Source: an uncultured Collinsella sp.
Lineage (GTDB): Bacteria > Actinomycetota > Coriobacteriia > Coriobacteriales > Coriobacteriaceae
NCBI GenBank assembly: GCA_900549535.1
Contig: UROR01000114.1
Location: 1-6,397, forward strand
DNA length: 6,397 bases
Direction of reading: 5' to 3'
Of this stretch, positions 1-5,494 are shown piece by piece. The notes beneath the pieces were generated by a model. It searched no databases. It was not told the DNA's origin and was given only the letters and a program-made list of their open reading frames with translations. Within the stretch, counting starts at the first letter, position 1, and every line of letters starts with the position of its first letter. The position numbers were made by a program, and so were the translations under genes.

Positions 1-28
1 AGTGGTCAATTTTAGATTAGCGCTAACA
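1..28. mobile_element. Possible terminus of an IS21-like insertion sequence, partial
   Basis: Read on the minus strand from base 28 leftward, the sequence opens with TGTTAGCGC and contains AAATTGACCACT. As I recall the family, IS21 elements have 5'-TG...CA-3' ends carrying TTGACCAC-type repeats, and this fits that pattern. The plus strand correspondingly ends in CA at 27-28. The boundary coincides with the point where the neighbouring transposase protein stops resembling its family. The rest of the element would lie outside the window to the left. The body of the element and its target duplication are not visible, so the family assignment is an inference. Confidence 0.4.
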
Positions 29-194
29 CCTCGGCGCTCACCGTCGAGGGCGACCTGCCCAGCTCCCTGGCGATCTCCCTGCACGACGCCCTGCGCTCCA
101 GCATCCTCTGGACCGTGTCCCGCTCGTGCCTGGTGAGCCTTCCGTAGGCCCTCTGGGCCGCCTTCTCGGAACCCTTCTTCCTCTTTCCGGACAT
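12..194 (-). pseudogene. IS30-type transposase, N-terminal helix-turn-helix fragment only
   Basis: The readable product is 60 residues. A basic N-terminus (MSGKRKKGSEK) is followed by a helix-turn-helix at about residues 30-55, with RLTRHERDTVQRML and IARELGRSPSTVS. This is the pattern of the DNA-binding region that opens IS30-family transposases and recognises the element ends. The whole DDE catalytic domain is missing: after SAEV the frame reads only LALI and stops at 12-14. I place the start at the ATG at 194-192 because GGAGG sits five bases upstream (200-204 on the complement). An in-frame ATG at 254 lies inside the palindrome and has no ribosome binding site. The break at about base 29 matches the edge of the IS21-like end, so the gene was probably interrupted by that insertion. 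It could still make a short DNA-binding protein, but not an active transposase. Confidence 0.7.
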
Positions 195-246
195 GCCGTC
201 CTCCGATCTCCCGGGGCCGGCCGGTCCGGCCCTCAGGGTATCGGGT

Positions 247-284
247 TCCCACATTCATCCGCACATGTGCGGATGAATGTGGGA
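247..284. repeat. Perfect 38-bp palindrome upstream of the transposase fragment
   Basis: Bases 247-265 are the exact reverse complement of 266-284, with no mismatch and no spacer. The half-site is TCCCACATTCATCCGCACA. Transcribed from either strand it would form a long hairpin, and as DNA it could extrude a cruciform. A further partial copy of the half-site (CGGATGAA) lies at 291-298, in direct orientation 21 bp after the copy at 270-277. It lies 43 bp upstream of the transposase ribosome binding site. It may be part of the element's end, an operator for the helix-turn-helix protein, or a hairpin that blocks read-through into the transposase. Confidence 0.9.
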
Positions 285-313
285 GGTGTTCGGATGAAGT
301 TGATAATCAAGGC

Positions 314-341
314 AAAAAAGCCCCGTCCCAAAAAGACTGGG
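314..341 (-). terminator. Possible minus-strand intrinsic terminator
   Basis: On the minus strand, CCCAGTC (341-335) can pair with GACGGG (327-322) with one bulged A. The pairing can continue through two U-G pairs and is followed at 319-314 by six T. No minus-strand gene lies immediately to its right, so if it works it would stop antisense transcription coming from the tRNA side. The pairing is short and imperfect, so this is a weak call. Confidence 0.3.
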
Positions 342-350
342 TATTGGGCG

Positions 351-378
351 TTGACAGTTGGCGAGCCGTAGGTAAAAT
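351..378 (+). promoter_or_regulatory. Promoter of the tRNA-Ala gene (-35 TTGACA, -10 TAAAAT)
   Basis: A perfect -35 hexamer TTGACA (351-356) and a -10 hexamer TAAAAT (373-378) are separated by 16 bp. Transcription would start near 385, a few bases before the mature tRNA 5' end at 392. This is the usual arrangement for a strong housekeeping-sigma tRNA promoter. It may also drive the downstream membrane-protein gene by read-through. Confidence 0.8.
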
Positions 379-391
379 ATCAACTTGTCCT

Positions 392-464
392 GGGGACGTA
401 GCTCAGTTGGGAGAGCGCTGCCGTCGCATGGCAGAGGCCGAGGGTTCGACTCCCTTCGTCTCCA
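392..464 (+). tRNA. tRNA-Ala, anticodon CGC
   Basis: All four arms can be folded. The acceptor GGGGACG (392-398) pairs with CGTCTCC (457-463). There is a D arm with AGTTGGGA, an anticodon stem CTGCC/GGCAG around the loop GTCGCAT with anticodon CGC, and a T stem around the loop TTCGACT. The acceptor has the G3-U70 wobble pair that alanyl-tRNA synthetase uses as its main identity element, which agrees with the anticodon and leaves little doubt about charging. The discriminator base is A464. The next bases are CCC, not CCA, so the 3' CCA must be completed after transcription. A strong promoter lies just upstream and a terminator 16 bases downstream, so it forms a single-gene unit, with possible leakage into the next gene. 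Confidence 0.97.
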
Positions 465-480
465 CCCTTGGATTTGATAA

Positions 481-510
481 GCCGCTGACATTGTGTCGGC
501 GGCTTTTTTT
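481..510 (+). terminator. Intrinsic terminator of tRNA-Ala
   Basis: GCCGCTGACA (481-490) pairs with TGTCGGCGGC (494-503) over ten base pairs, including one T-G wobble, around the loop TTG. Seven T follow at 504-510. The hairpin starts 16 bases after the tRNA end. The next gene starts at 530, so this terminator probably also limits that gene's expression. Confidence 0.88.
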
Positions 511-529
511 AAAAAGAAAGGGCTGTACC

Positions 530-970
530 ATGGCCGAGCTTGAGTCCCAACCACTGTCTGCCGAGGAACGCGCCGAGTTGGAAGAGCTCCGCGCCGAGAA
601 AGCTCGTCGCGAGGCCCAGGAAGAGGCACGCCGCGAGCGTGAGGAGCTGGTCGCCCTGCGTGCCGAGCGTGCGAAGGCCGAGGAGGCTGCTGCGAAGGGC
701 GCATCCGAGCCCAAGCCCGCCGCCGCGAAGCCCGCGCCCGCCGCACCTAAACCTCAGCCTAAAAGGGCCGCTCGTCCCAAGTCCGTCGATCCCAAGCCGA
801 GCCGTGACGAGATGAGCTTTGCCCAGCGCATGGTTACCTCCAAGGAGCCTACGGGCGAGAACGAGATCCCTGGCATGGCGCCGGCTCAAAAAATCATCAT
901 TGTCCTTGCCCTCATCGCGTTTGTCATCTTTATGGGCTACACGATCCTGACCAGCATGGGCCTGCTTTAG
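530..970 (+). CDS. Unknown protein with coiled coil and C-terminal membrane anchor
   Basis: I do not recognise a named family. The 146-residue product has three visible parts. Residues 1-57 are highly charged and rich in Glu, Arg and Ala, for example AEERAELEELRAEKARREAQ, and are predicted to form a long helix or coiled coil. Residues 58-90 are a basic, disordered linker rich in Ala, Pro and Lys (PKPAAAKPAPAAPKPQPK). Residues 122-142 are a single hydrophobic helix (IIIVLALIAFVIFMGYTIL), followed by only about four residues. There is no signal peptide, so it is probably a tail-anchored protein with its bulk in the cytoplasm. The ATG at 530 has GAAAGGG (516-522) seven bases upstream. No promoter is visible between the tRNA terminator and the start, so it may depend on read-through from the tRNA promoter. 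The gene ends 81 bases before pncB. A structural, envelope or division-related role is possible, but nothing here proves one. Confidence 0.85.
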   Translation: MAELESQPLSAEERAELEELRAEKARREAQEEARREREELVALRAERAKAEEAAAKGASEPKPAAAKPAPAAPKPQPKRAARPKSVDPKPSRDEMSFAQRMVTSKEPTGENEIPGMAPAQKIIIVLALIAFVIFMGYTILTSMGLL

Positions 971-1051
971 CCTGTTCGCGCTGGGCTCCATGCCCGCACG
1001 CCCGCCTCGCCAACCCTCAACCTCTGCACAACGCATCCGAAAGGTCGCCCC

Positions 1052-2557
1052 ATGGCTTTGACCGACATCTCGCATCCCACCGACATTGCAATGCTCACTG
1101 ATCTGTACGAACTCACTATGGCCCAGGGCCTGTGGGAGAGCGGCAAGGCCAATGAGCAGGGTTGCTTTACGGCGTTTTACCGCGACCATCCCTTCGGCAG
1201 CGCGTATGCCGTCATGTGCGGCACCGCCGAGCTGCCCGAGCTTGTCGAGAATCTGCGCTTTACGCCCGAGGATATCGACTACCTCGCCTCGCTCCAGGCC
1301 CCGGCCGGCGGCGCGATGTTCAAGCCTGGATTCCTCGACTACCTGCGCGATTTTCGTGCGCATGTAAACATCGACGCCGTGCCCGAGGGCGAGCTCGTCT
1401 TTCCGCGCGAGCCCATGGTTCGCGTCACCGGCCCCGCGCTGGAGTGCCAGCTGCTCGAGACGGCGCTGCTCAACATCGTTGGGTTCCAGACGCTTGTCGC
1501 CACCAAGACGGCGCGCGTGGTGCTGGCGGCGGACGGCTGTCCCGTTGCCGAGTTTGGCCTGCGCCGCGCTCAGGGTCCCGATGGCGGCTTGGCCGTCGCG
1601 CGCGCGAGCTACGTTGACGGCTGCTCCTCTACGTCCAATGTACTCGCCGGCCGCCGCTACGGTATTCCCGTCTTTGGCACGCATGCGCACAGCTGGGTGA
1701 TGAGCTTCGATTCCGAGCTCGAGGCCTTCCGCGCCTTTGCCAAGTCGAGCCCCAAGAACTGCACGCTGCTCATCGACACCTATGACGTGCGCGAGGGCTG
1801 TGAACATGCCATTACGGTTGCCAAGGAGATGGAAGCGGTGGGCGAGCGCCTGTCGGCCATTCGCATCGACTCCGGCGACCTCGCCAAGCTCTCCAAGTAT
1901 GTTCGCGGCCGTTTTGATGCCGAGGGCCTGCCCTATGTGGGGATTTCGGTTTCTAACGATCTGGATGAGTACACGATTCAGTCCCTGCTCGACCAGGGCG
2001 CGCCCATCGACAGCTTTGGCGTGGGTACCAAACTCGCGACCTGCTACGATCAGCCTGCGCTGGGCGGCGTGTACAAGCTTTCGGCCCGTCGTGCGAGCGA
2101 GGCAGATCCGTGGACACCGGTGGTCAAGCTCTCCGAGCAGCCCTACAAGCGCACGATCCCGGGTGTGCAACGCGTGCGCCGTTATTACGACGGCTTTGGC
2201 GGCCCGGTCTGCGACATGATTTATGACGAGGACCATCTGGCAGGGGAGGGCGCCGCGCGCGGCAATACCCTTGTGGCCGTGAACGATGCCGCCCTGGTGA
2301 CCGACGTGTCCGAACTTGAGTATCGCGAGCTGCTGGTGCCGATCGTGCGCGATGGCAGTGCGGTGGCTCCGCGTGAGAGCATCCAGGACGCGCGCGAGCG
2401 CTGTGCTTGGGCGCTCGACCATCTGGACGCAGCTTTCAAGCGCTTCCTGTACCCGCAGACCTATGTGGTGGGTATGGAGCAGGGCCTGGCTCAGGTGCGC
2501 GACGAGCTCGTGCGCAAGAACATGGCCGCGGCCTCTGCCTTTCCCTGGGCTCACTAA
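1052..2557 (+). CDS. pncB: Nicotinate phosphoribosyltransferase
   Basis: This cytoplasmic enzyme joins nicotinate to PRPP, with ATP hydrolysis, giving nicotinate mononucleotide. It is the entry step of the Preiss-Handler branch of NAD salvage. The 501-residue length fits the larger class of bacterial and animal-like enzymes. Visible family motifs are LTDLYELTM (15-23) at the N-terminus, FGLRRAQGPDG (168-178), GTHAHSWVMSF (209-219), LLIDTYD (239-245), IRIDSGDL (270-277), and SFGVGT (321-326) in the phosphate-binding region. By alignment to the GHEW motif of the Salmonella enzyme, His213 should be the phosphorylated histidine. The ATG at 1052 has AAGG (1041-1044) seven bases upstream. The 81-base gap after the previous gene shows no convincing promoter or terminator. 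proB follows 79 bases later on the same strand, so the two may be co-transcribed. A very long antisense reading frame over this gene is a coding shadow. Confidence 0.96.
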   Translation: MALTDISHPTDIAMLTDLYELTMAQGLWESGKANEQGCFTAFYRDHPFGSAYAVMCGTAELPELVENLRFTPEDIDYLASLQAPAGGAMFKPGFLDYLRDFRAHVNIDAVPEGELVFPREPMVRVTGPALECQLLETALLNIVGFQTLVATKTARVVLAADGCPVAEFGLRRAQGPDGGLAVARASYVDGCSSTSNVLAGRRYGIPVFGTHAHSWVMSFDSELEAFRAFAKSSPKNCTLLIDTYDVREGCEHAITVAKEMEAVGERLSAIRIDSGDLAKLSKYVRGRFDAEGLPYVGISVSNDLDEYTIQSLLDQGAPIDSFGVGTKLATCYDQPALGGVYKLSARRASEADPWTPVVKLSEQPYKRTIPGVQRVRRYYDGFGGPVCDMIYDEDHLAGEGAARGNTLVAVNDAALVTDVSELEYRELLVPIVRDGSAVAPRESIQDARERCAWALDHLDAAFKRFLYPQTYVVGMEQGLAQVRDELVRKNMAAASAFPWAH

Positions 2558-2636
2558 TTCCTTGGGCGGTAGGGGCGAGTCACGCTTCCCTGGCCGCCGG
2601 CTCGGCCGTTCGCTGAACAGTTGATTGGTTTGACGT

Positions 2637-3764
2637 ATGACGACTTCTTATAAAACGATGGTGGTAAAGATCGGTTCCTCCACGGTGGTGGGTGCCGATG
2701 GCAAGGTCAACCGCGCCTTTATCGGCGGACTTGCCGATCAGGCCGCAGCGCTGCGCAAGCTCGGCTGGCGTCTGGTTGTGGTGAGCTCGGGCGCTATCGC
2801 CTGTGGCTATCCCGTGTTGGGCTTCGACCGCAAGCCGGTCGGTGACCTGCCGAGCCTGCAGGCCTGCGCCTCGGCCGGTCAGTGCATCATCTCGTCGGCC
2901 TACGACGAGGAGTTCCATGCGCGCGACCTGCTCACCTCGCTCGTGCTGCTCACGCGTCACGACACGGCGCGCCGCACGTCCTACCTGCACGCGCGCGACG
3001 CCCTGCTTCGCCTTGTGGAGCTGGGTGTGGTGCCGGTCGTCAACGAGAACGATACCGTCACCGTCGATGAGATCAAGTTTGGCGACAACGACACGCTGGC
3101 GGCGCTTGTGAGCTGCCTGGTTTCTGCCGATCTGTGCGTGACGCTCTCGGACATCGATGGTCTCTATACTGCCAATCCGCATGAAGACCCCACGGCCGAG
3201 TTTGTTCCTGTCGTGCATAAGATCGATGCCAAGATTATTGCCTCGGCGGGCGATTCTTCCACATCGGTGGGCACGGGCGGCATGATTACCAAGATCCGCG
3301 CGAGCCGCATCCTGATGACGGCGGGCATTCAGAGCGTGATTTGCGCGGGCGAGGAGCCCGATGCGCTCGTGCGTCTCGCCCGCGGCGAGAGCGTGGGCAC
3401 GCTGTTCGATCCGCCGGCGGAGCGTCTGGACATCGCACCCCGCAAGCTGTGGATCGCGCTGGGCGACAAGGCACATGGCTCGGTGACGGTCGATGATGGT
3501 GCTGCGAAGGCGCTGGTCAGCCGTGGCTCTTCCCTGCTTGCGGTGGGTATTCGCGAGGTCGATGGCCAGTTTGCCGAGGGCGATGTGCTCGATGTGTGCG
3601 ATCCGAGCGGTATGGTCGTCGCCCGCGGTATCGCCGAGGCCGATTCGGACGTGCTGGAGCTTGCCGCCGGCCGCCGCCAGGACCAGATCGCCAGCAACCG
3701 CCTGCTCGCTAACCTGGCCGAGAAACCCGCGATCCATAGGGACAACTTGATAGTGTTCGCCTAA
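2637..3764 (+). CDS. proB: Glutamate 5-kinase (with PUA domain)
   Basis: The enzyme phosphorylates the gamma-carboxyl of glutamate with ATP, the first and normally proline-inhibited step of proline synthesis; ProA uses the product. The 375-residue length is typical of the two-domain form. The amino-acid kinase domain shows VVKIGSS (9-15), VVSSGAIA (48-55), PVVNENDTV (133-141), KFGDNDTLA (147-155), LSDIDGLYT (170-178) and the GTGGM loop (212-216) followed by Lys219. A C-terminal PUA domain covers about 270-375. The start is fixed by an in-frame stop at 2631-2633; ATG 2637 leaves the usual short lead before VVKIGSS. The ribosome binding site is poor (only TTGATTGG-like sequence), and the ATG at 2658 is a less likely alternative. 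The partner proA lies about 1.7 kb downstream, separated by a hydrolase gene on the other strand, so the two are not in one operon here. Confidence 0.96.
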   Translation: MTTSYKTMVVKIGSSTVVGADGKVNRAFIGGLADQAAALRKLGWRLVVVSSGAIACGYPVLGFDRKPVGDLPSLQACASAGQCIISSAYDEEFHARDLLTSLVLLTRHDTARRTSYLHARDALLRLVELGVVPVVNENDTVTVDEIKFGDNDTLAALVSCLVSADLCVTLSDIDGLYTANPHEDPTAEFVPVVHKIDAKIIASAGDSSTSVGTGGMITKIRASRILMTAGIQSVICAGEEPDALVRLARGESVGTLFDPPAERLDIAPRKLWIALGDKAHGSVTVDDGAAKALVSRGSSLLAVGIREVDGQFAEGDVLDVCDPSGMVVARGIAEADSDVLELAAGRRQDQIASNRLLANLAEKPAIHRDNLIVFA

Positions 3765-3778
3765 CCAATTGACGCTGC

Positions 3779-3881
3779 AAACGCCCCTAAGCGGCAATCT
3801 GACGTTCAATCGTCGGGCATGACCAAAAGGTCAATGCCCTCCTCTCTCACGTCACCTTGCTCGCTTAGGGGCGTTTTCGCT
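3779..3881 (+). terminator. Nested inverted-repeat structure at the proB 3' end, probable terminator region
   Basis: A perfect 15-bp outer stem is formed by AAACGCCCCTAAGCG (3779-3793) and CGCTTAGGGGCGTTT (3862-3876). Inside it, TGACGT (3800-3805) can pair with ACGTCA (3849-3854). In the centre, GGGCATGACC (3815-3824) pairs with GGTC-A-ATGCCC (3829-3839) around an AAAA loop, with one bulged A. The outer right arm runs into TTTTCGCTTT, an interrupted U-tract. The structure starts 15 bases after the proB stop, in a region where two genes converge, so a terminator role is likely. The 68-base structured interior is unusual for a simple terminator; a small RNA or a miniature inverted-repeat insertion are alternatives. 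Confidence 0.6.
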
Positions 3882-3908
3882 TTCTGTCCTCTACCAGCGG
3901 CATTGTCG

Positions 3909-3962
3909 TTGCCGGCACTTGGGGACGTTCCTTTTGTGCCGGCAGGCTGGGACACTCCTTTG
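3909..3962. repeat. Intergenic inverted and direct repeat unit next to the hydrolase stop codon
   Basis: GCCGGCAC (3911-3918) and GTGCCGGC (3936-3943) form an inverted repeat with a 17-base loop; one further T-A pair and one wobble extend it outward. Overlapping this is a direct repeat: GGGGACGTTCCTTTTG (3921-3936) and GGGACACTCCTTTG (3949-3962). The second copy ends exactly before the minus-strand hydrolase stop codon at 3963-3965. The layout resembles a dispersed intergenic repeat. It could also act as a 3' hairpin for the hydrolase mRNA, but no T-run follows on the minus strand. Confidence 0.5.
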
Positions 3963-5381
3963 CTAGAAGATCCGGCGCAGATCACCGCGGTCGAGGGCTT
4001 CGTTGAAGAGGTGCTTGAACACCACGCTACCGTGTAGACCGTCGTGCTCGAACTCGTTGGTCACCCAGGCATGCGAGTTGCCCACGCGGCTGAGCGTATC
4101 GAGCTGCATGCCCGAATCGACGTACATGTCGTCGAAATACACCGCGGCCTGCAGGGGCACCTCGTTGCACGCCAGTCGCTGCGGGTCGTAGATCTTGTCC
4201 CAGCTGGTGTCTTCCATCAGCAGGTCCATGGCGGGCTTGAAGGGCTTGAGCTCGGGCATCTGCTCGAACATCCACGGGAACATGGCCTCGCCGGTAAACA
4301 TGAGCGGGCGCGCGAGGGTGTCGAACTCGGCGCGGTGTGCCTTCTCTTCAGCCGCGGCCCAGCCAATGGGCATGGTGTCACCGTCGGCGTATATGAACTC
4401 CTGCAGCGTCCAGTACAGCGGATTCGTGCGCGTGTTGGTGCGCTCGAAGGCGCGCATCAAAAAGCTGTCGGATACCGAGGCGCCGCAGGTCAGCGTGCCG
4501 TCGCCGTCAACAAAAGCGTGATCGATAATCCAATGCATGCGCTCAAAGCTCGGCTTCATGCCAAAGTCGCTGCCCATGAGCTGTAGGCGCTCGACCGTCA
4601 TCGGCGAGCCGTCGGGCAGCACGGGCTTTTGCTCCTCAAGCGCGTCGGCAAGGGCCGCCACGCGCTCGACGTCAGCGGGGTAGCGGTCGTAATACTGCTG
4701 CGTCTTGGCGGCCATGCGCGGGAAGGTGTGCGCGTAGACCTCGCTGGCGCTCGCCGGCACGTGCGGAATTCCGCCGCAGGTAAAGCTTGCCGCCATGCCT
4801 TCGGGGAAGAGCGACAGATAGCTCAATGTCAAAAAGCCGCCGTAGCTCTGGCCGAGTGTGACCCAGGGCTTGCCGCCAAAGCCCACCAGACGCAGGTACT
4901 CAAAATCGCGCACGATGGAGCTGGCGAGGTGACGCTTGAGGAAGTCCGCCTGCGAGCAGGCCGCATCGGAGCCTGCCACCTCGGCGCGCTCGCCCAGCGC
5001 GGCAATCGTGCGCGCGTCTACACAGCTGCTGCGCCCGGTACCGCGCTGGTCGGGCAGCACGACGCGGAAATGCTTGACGGCCTCCTCGATCCAGCCATCG
5101 CTTGTGGGCGACAGCGGACGCGGGCTCTCGCCGCCGGGGCCGCCCTGCAAAAACAGGAGCAGCGGCAGATCGTCGTTGATGCGGTCGGGCGCGCAAACCA
5201 CGCGGTAGAAGAGCTTGATGCTCTCGGGCGCGCCGGCGATGGGCGCCGGCATAGCGCCGCGGCGCATGGTGCTGCCGACGGCCAGGAGCATCGGCTCCAG
5301 GCCGCGCCAGTCGAGGGGGACGTCGATGCTGTGGTCCTCGACGTAAAGGCCGGGGACGTGGTACGAAGTGATGAGGGCCAT
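3963..5381 (-). CDS. Proline iminopeptidase-like alpha/beta hydrolase (peptidase family S33)
   Basis: This is probably a cytoplasmic aminopeptidase that removes N-terminal proline from peptides. The 472-residue product has LQGGPGG (78-84), which supplies the oxyanion hole, then VLPDQRGTGRSS (108-119), and the nucleophile elbow GQSYGG (177-182) with Ser179. AVYFDDMYVD (413-422) probably holds the catalytic Asp, and EFEHDGLHG (443-451) the His, most likely His446. GGPGG plus DQRGTGRS is the signature of proline iminopeptidases. It is longer than the classic enzyme of about 310 residues and matches a larger class with an extended cap domain. The substrate is therefore inferred; a general aminopeptidase or esterase activity is possible. 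No signal peptide is visible. The ATG at 5381 has GGAAG about six bases upstream on the minus strand. The gene converges on proB and diverges from proA, a setting that suits a role in proline recovery from peptides. Confidence 0.88.
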   Translation of the reverse strand: MALITSYHVPGLYVEDHSIDVPLDWRGLEPMLLAVGSTMRRGAMPAPIAGAPESIKLFYRVVCAPDRINDDLPLLLFLQGGPGGESPRPLSPTSDGWIEEAVKHFRVVLPDQRGTGRSSCVDARTIAALGERAEVAGSDAACSQADFLKRHLASSIVRDFEYLRLVGFGGKPWVTLGQSYGGFLTLSYLSLFPEGMAASFTCGGIPHVPASASEVYAHTFPRMAAKTQQYYDRYPADVERVAALADALEEQKPVLPDGSPMTVERLQLMGSDFGMKPSFERMHWIIDHAFVDGDGTLTCGASVSDSFLMRAFERTNTRTNPLYWTLQEFIYADGDTMPIGWAAAEEKAHRAEFDTLARPLMFTGEAMFPWMFEQMPELKPFKPAMDLLMEDTSWDKIYDPQRLACNEVPLQAAVYFDDMYVDSGMQLDTLSRVGNSHAWVTNEFEHDGLHGSVVFKHLFNEALDRGDLRRIF

Positions 5382-5419
5382 GCGGTACTTCCGTTCGTTG
5401 CGGTGTTTCGTGTTGACCA

Positions 5420-5450
5420 ATTCTACCGCCGCGTGCGAGGGCATGCGCAA
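5420..5450 (-). promoter_or_regulatory. Candidate promoter of the S33 hydrolase gene
   Basis: On the minus strand, TTGCGC (5450-5445) and TAGAAT (5425-5420) form a possible -35/-10 pair with a 19-bp spacer. This would give a leader of about 30 bases before the ATG at 5381. The -10 is good and the -35 and spacing are weak. The 113-bp divergent region must also hold the proA promoter, for which I find no convincing hexamer pair on the plus strand. Confidence 0.35.
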
Positions 5451-5494
5451 ATCGGCTACCATGGTGGGCAAACTTCTAGGAGAAAGGGCCGCCC

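Noticed and set aside
392..510. tRNA-Ala as the attachment site of an integrated element
   Set aside because: The tRNA 3' end is not repeated downstream in the window, no integrase is present, and the mobile debris lies on the 5' side.
344..529. An in-frame extension of the 146-residue membrane protein back to 344
   Set aside because: It would translate through the promoter, the tRNA and its terminator; ATG 530 has a good ribosome binding site and begins the ordered charged helix.
509..2554. A 681-codon open frame on the minus strand across the coiled-coil gene and pncB
   Set aside because: It lies antisense to a gene with clear pncB motifs, has no family motif, and is explained by high-GC codon usage keeping the opposite strand open.
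2592..2610. GGCCG/CGGCC hairpin between pncB and proB
   Set aside because: Short GC-rich pairing expected by chance in this composition, with no T-run after it.
2580..3809. A 409-codon minus-strand open frame over proB
   Set aside because: Antisense shadow of proB with no recognisable domain and an unusual His/Arg-rich composition.
4044..4586. Plus-strand open frames (180 and 293 codons) over the hydrolase region
   Set aside because: They are antisense to the S33 gene with its catalytic motifs, and they show no domain.
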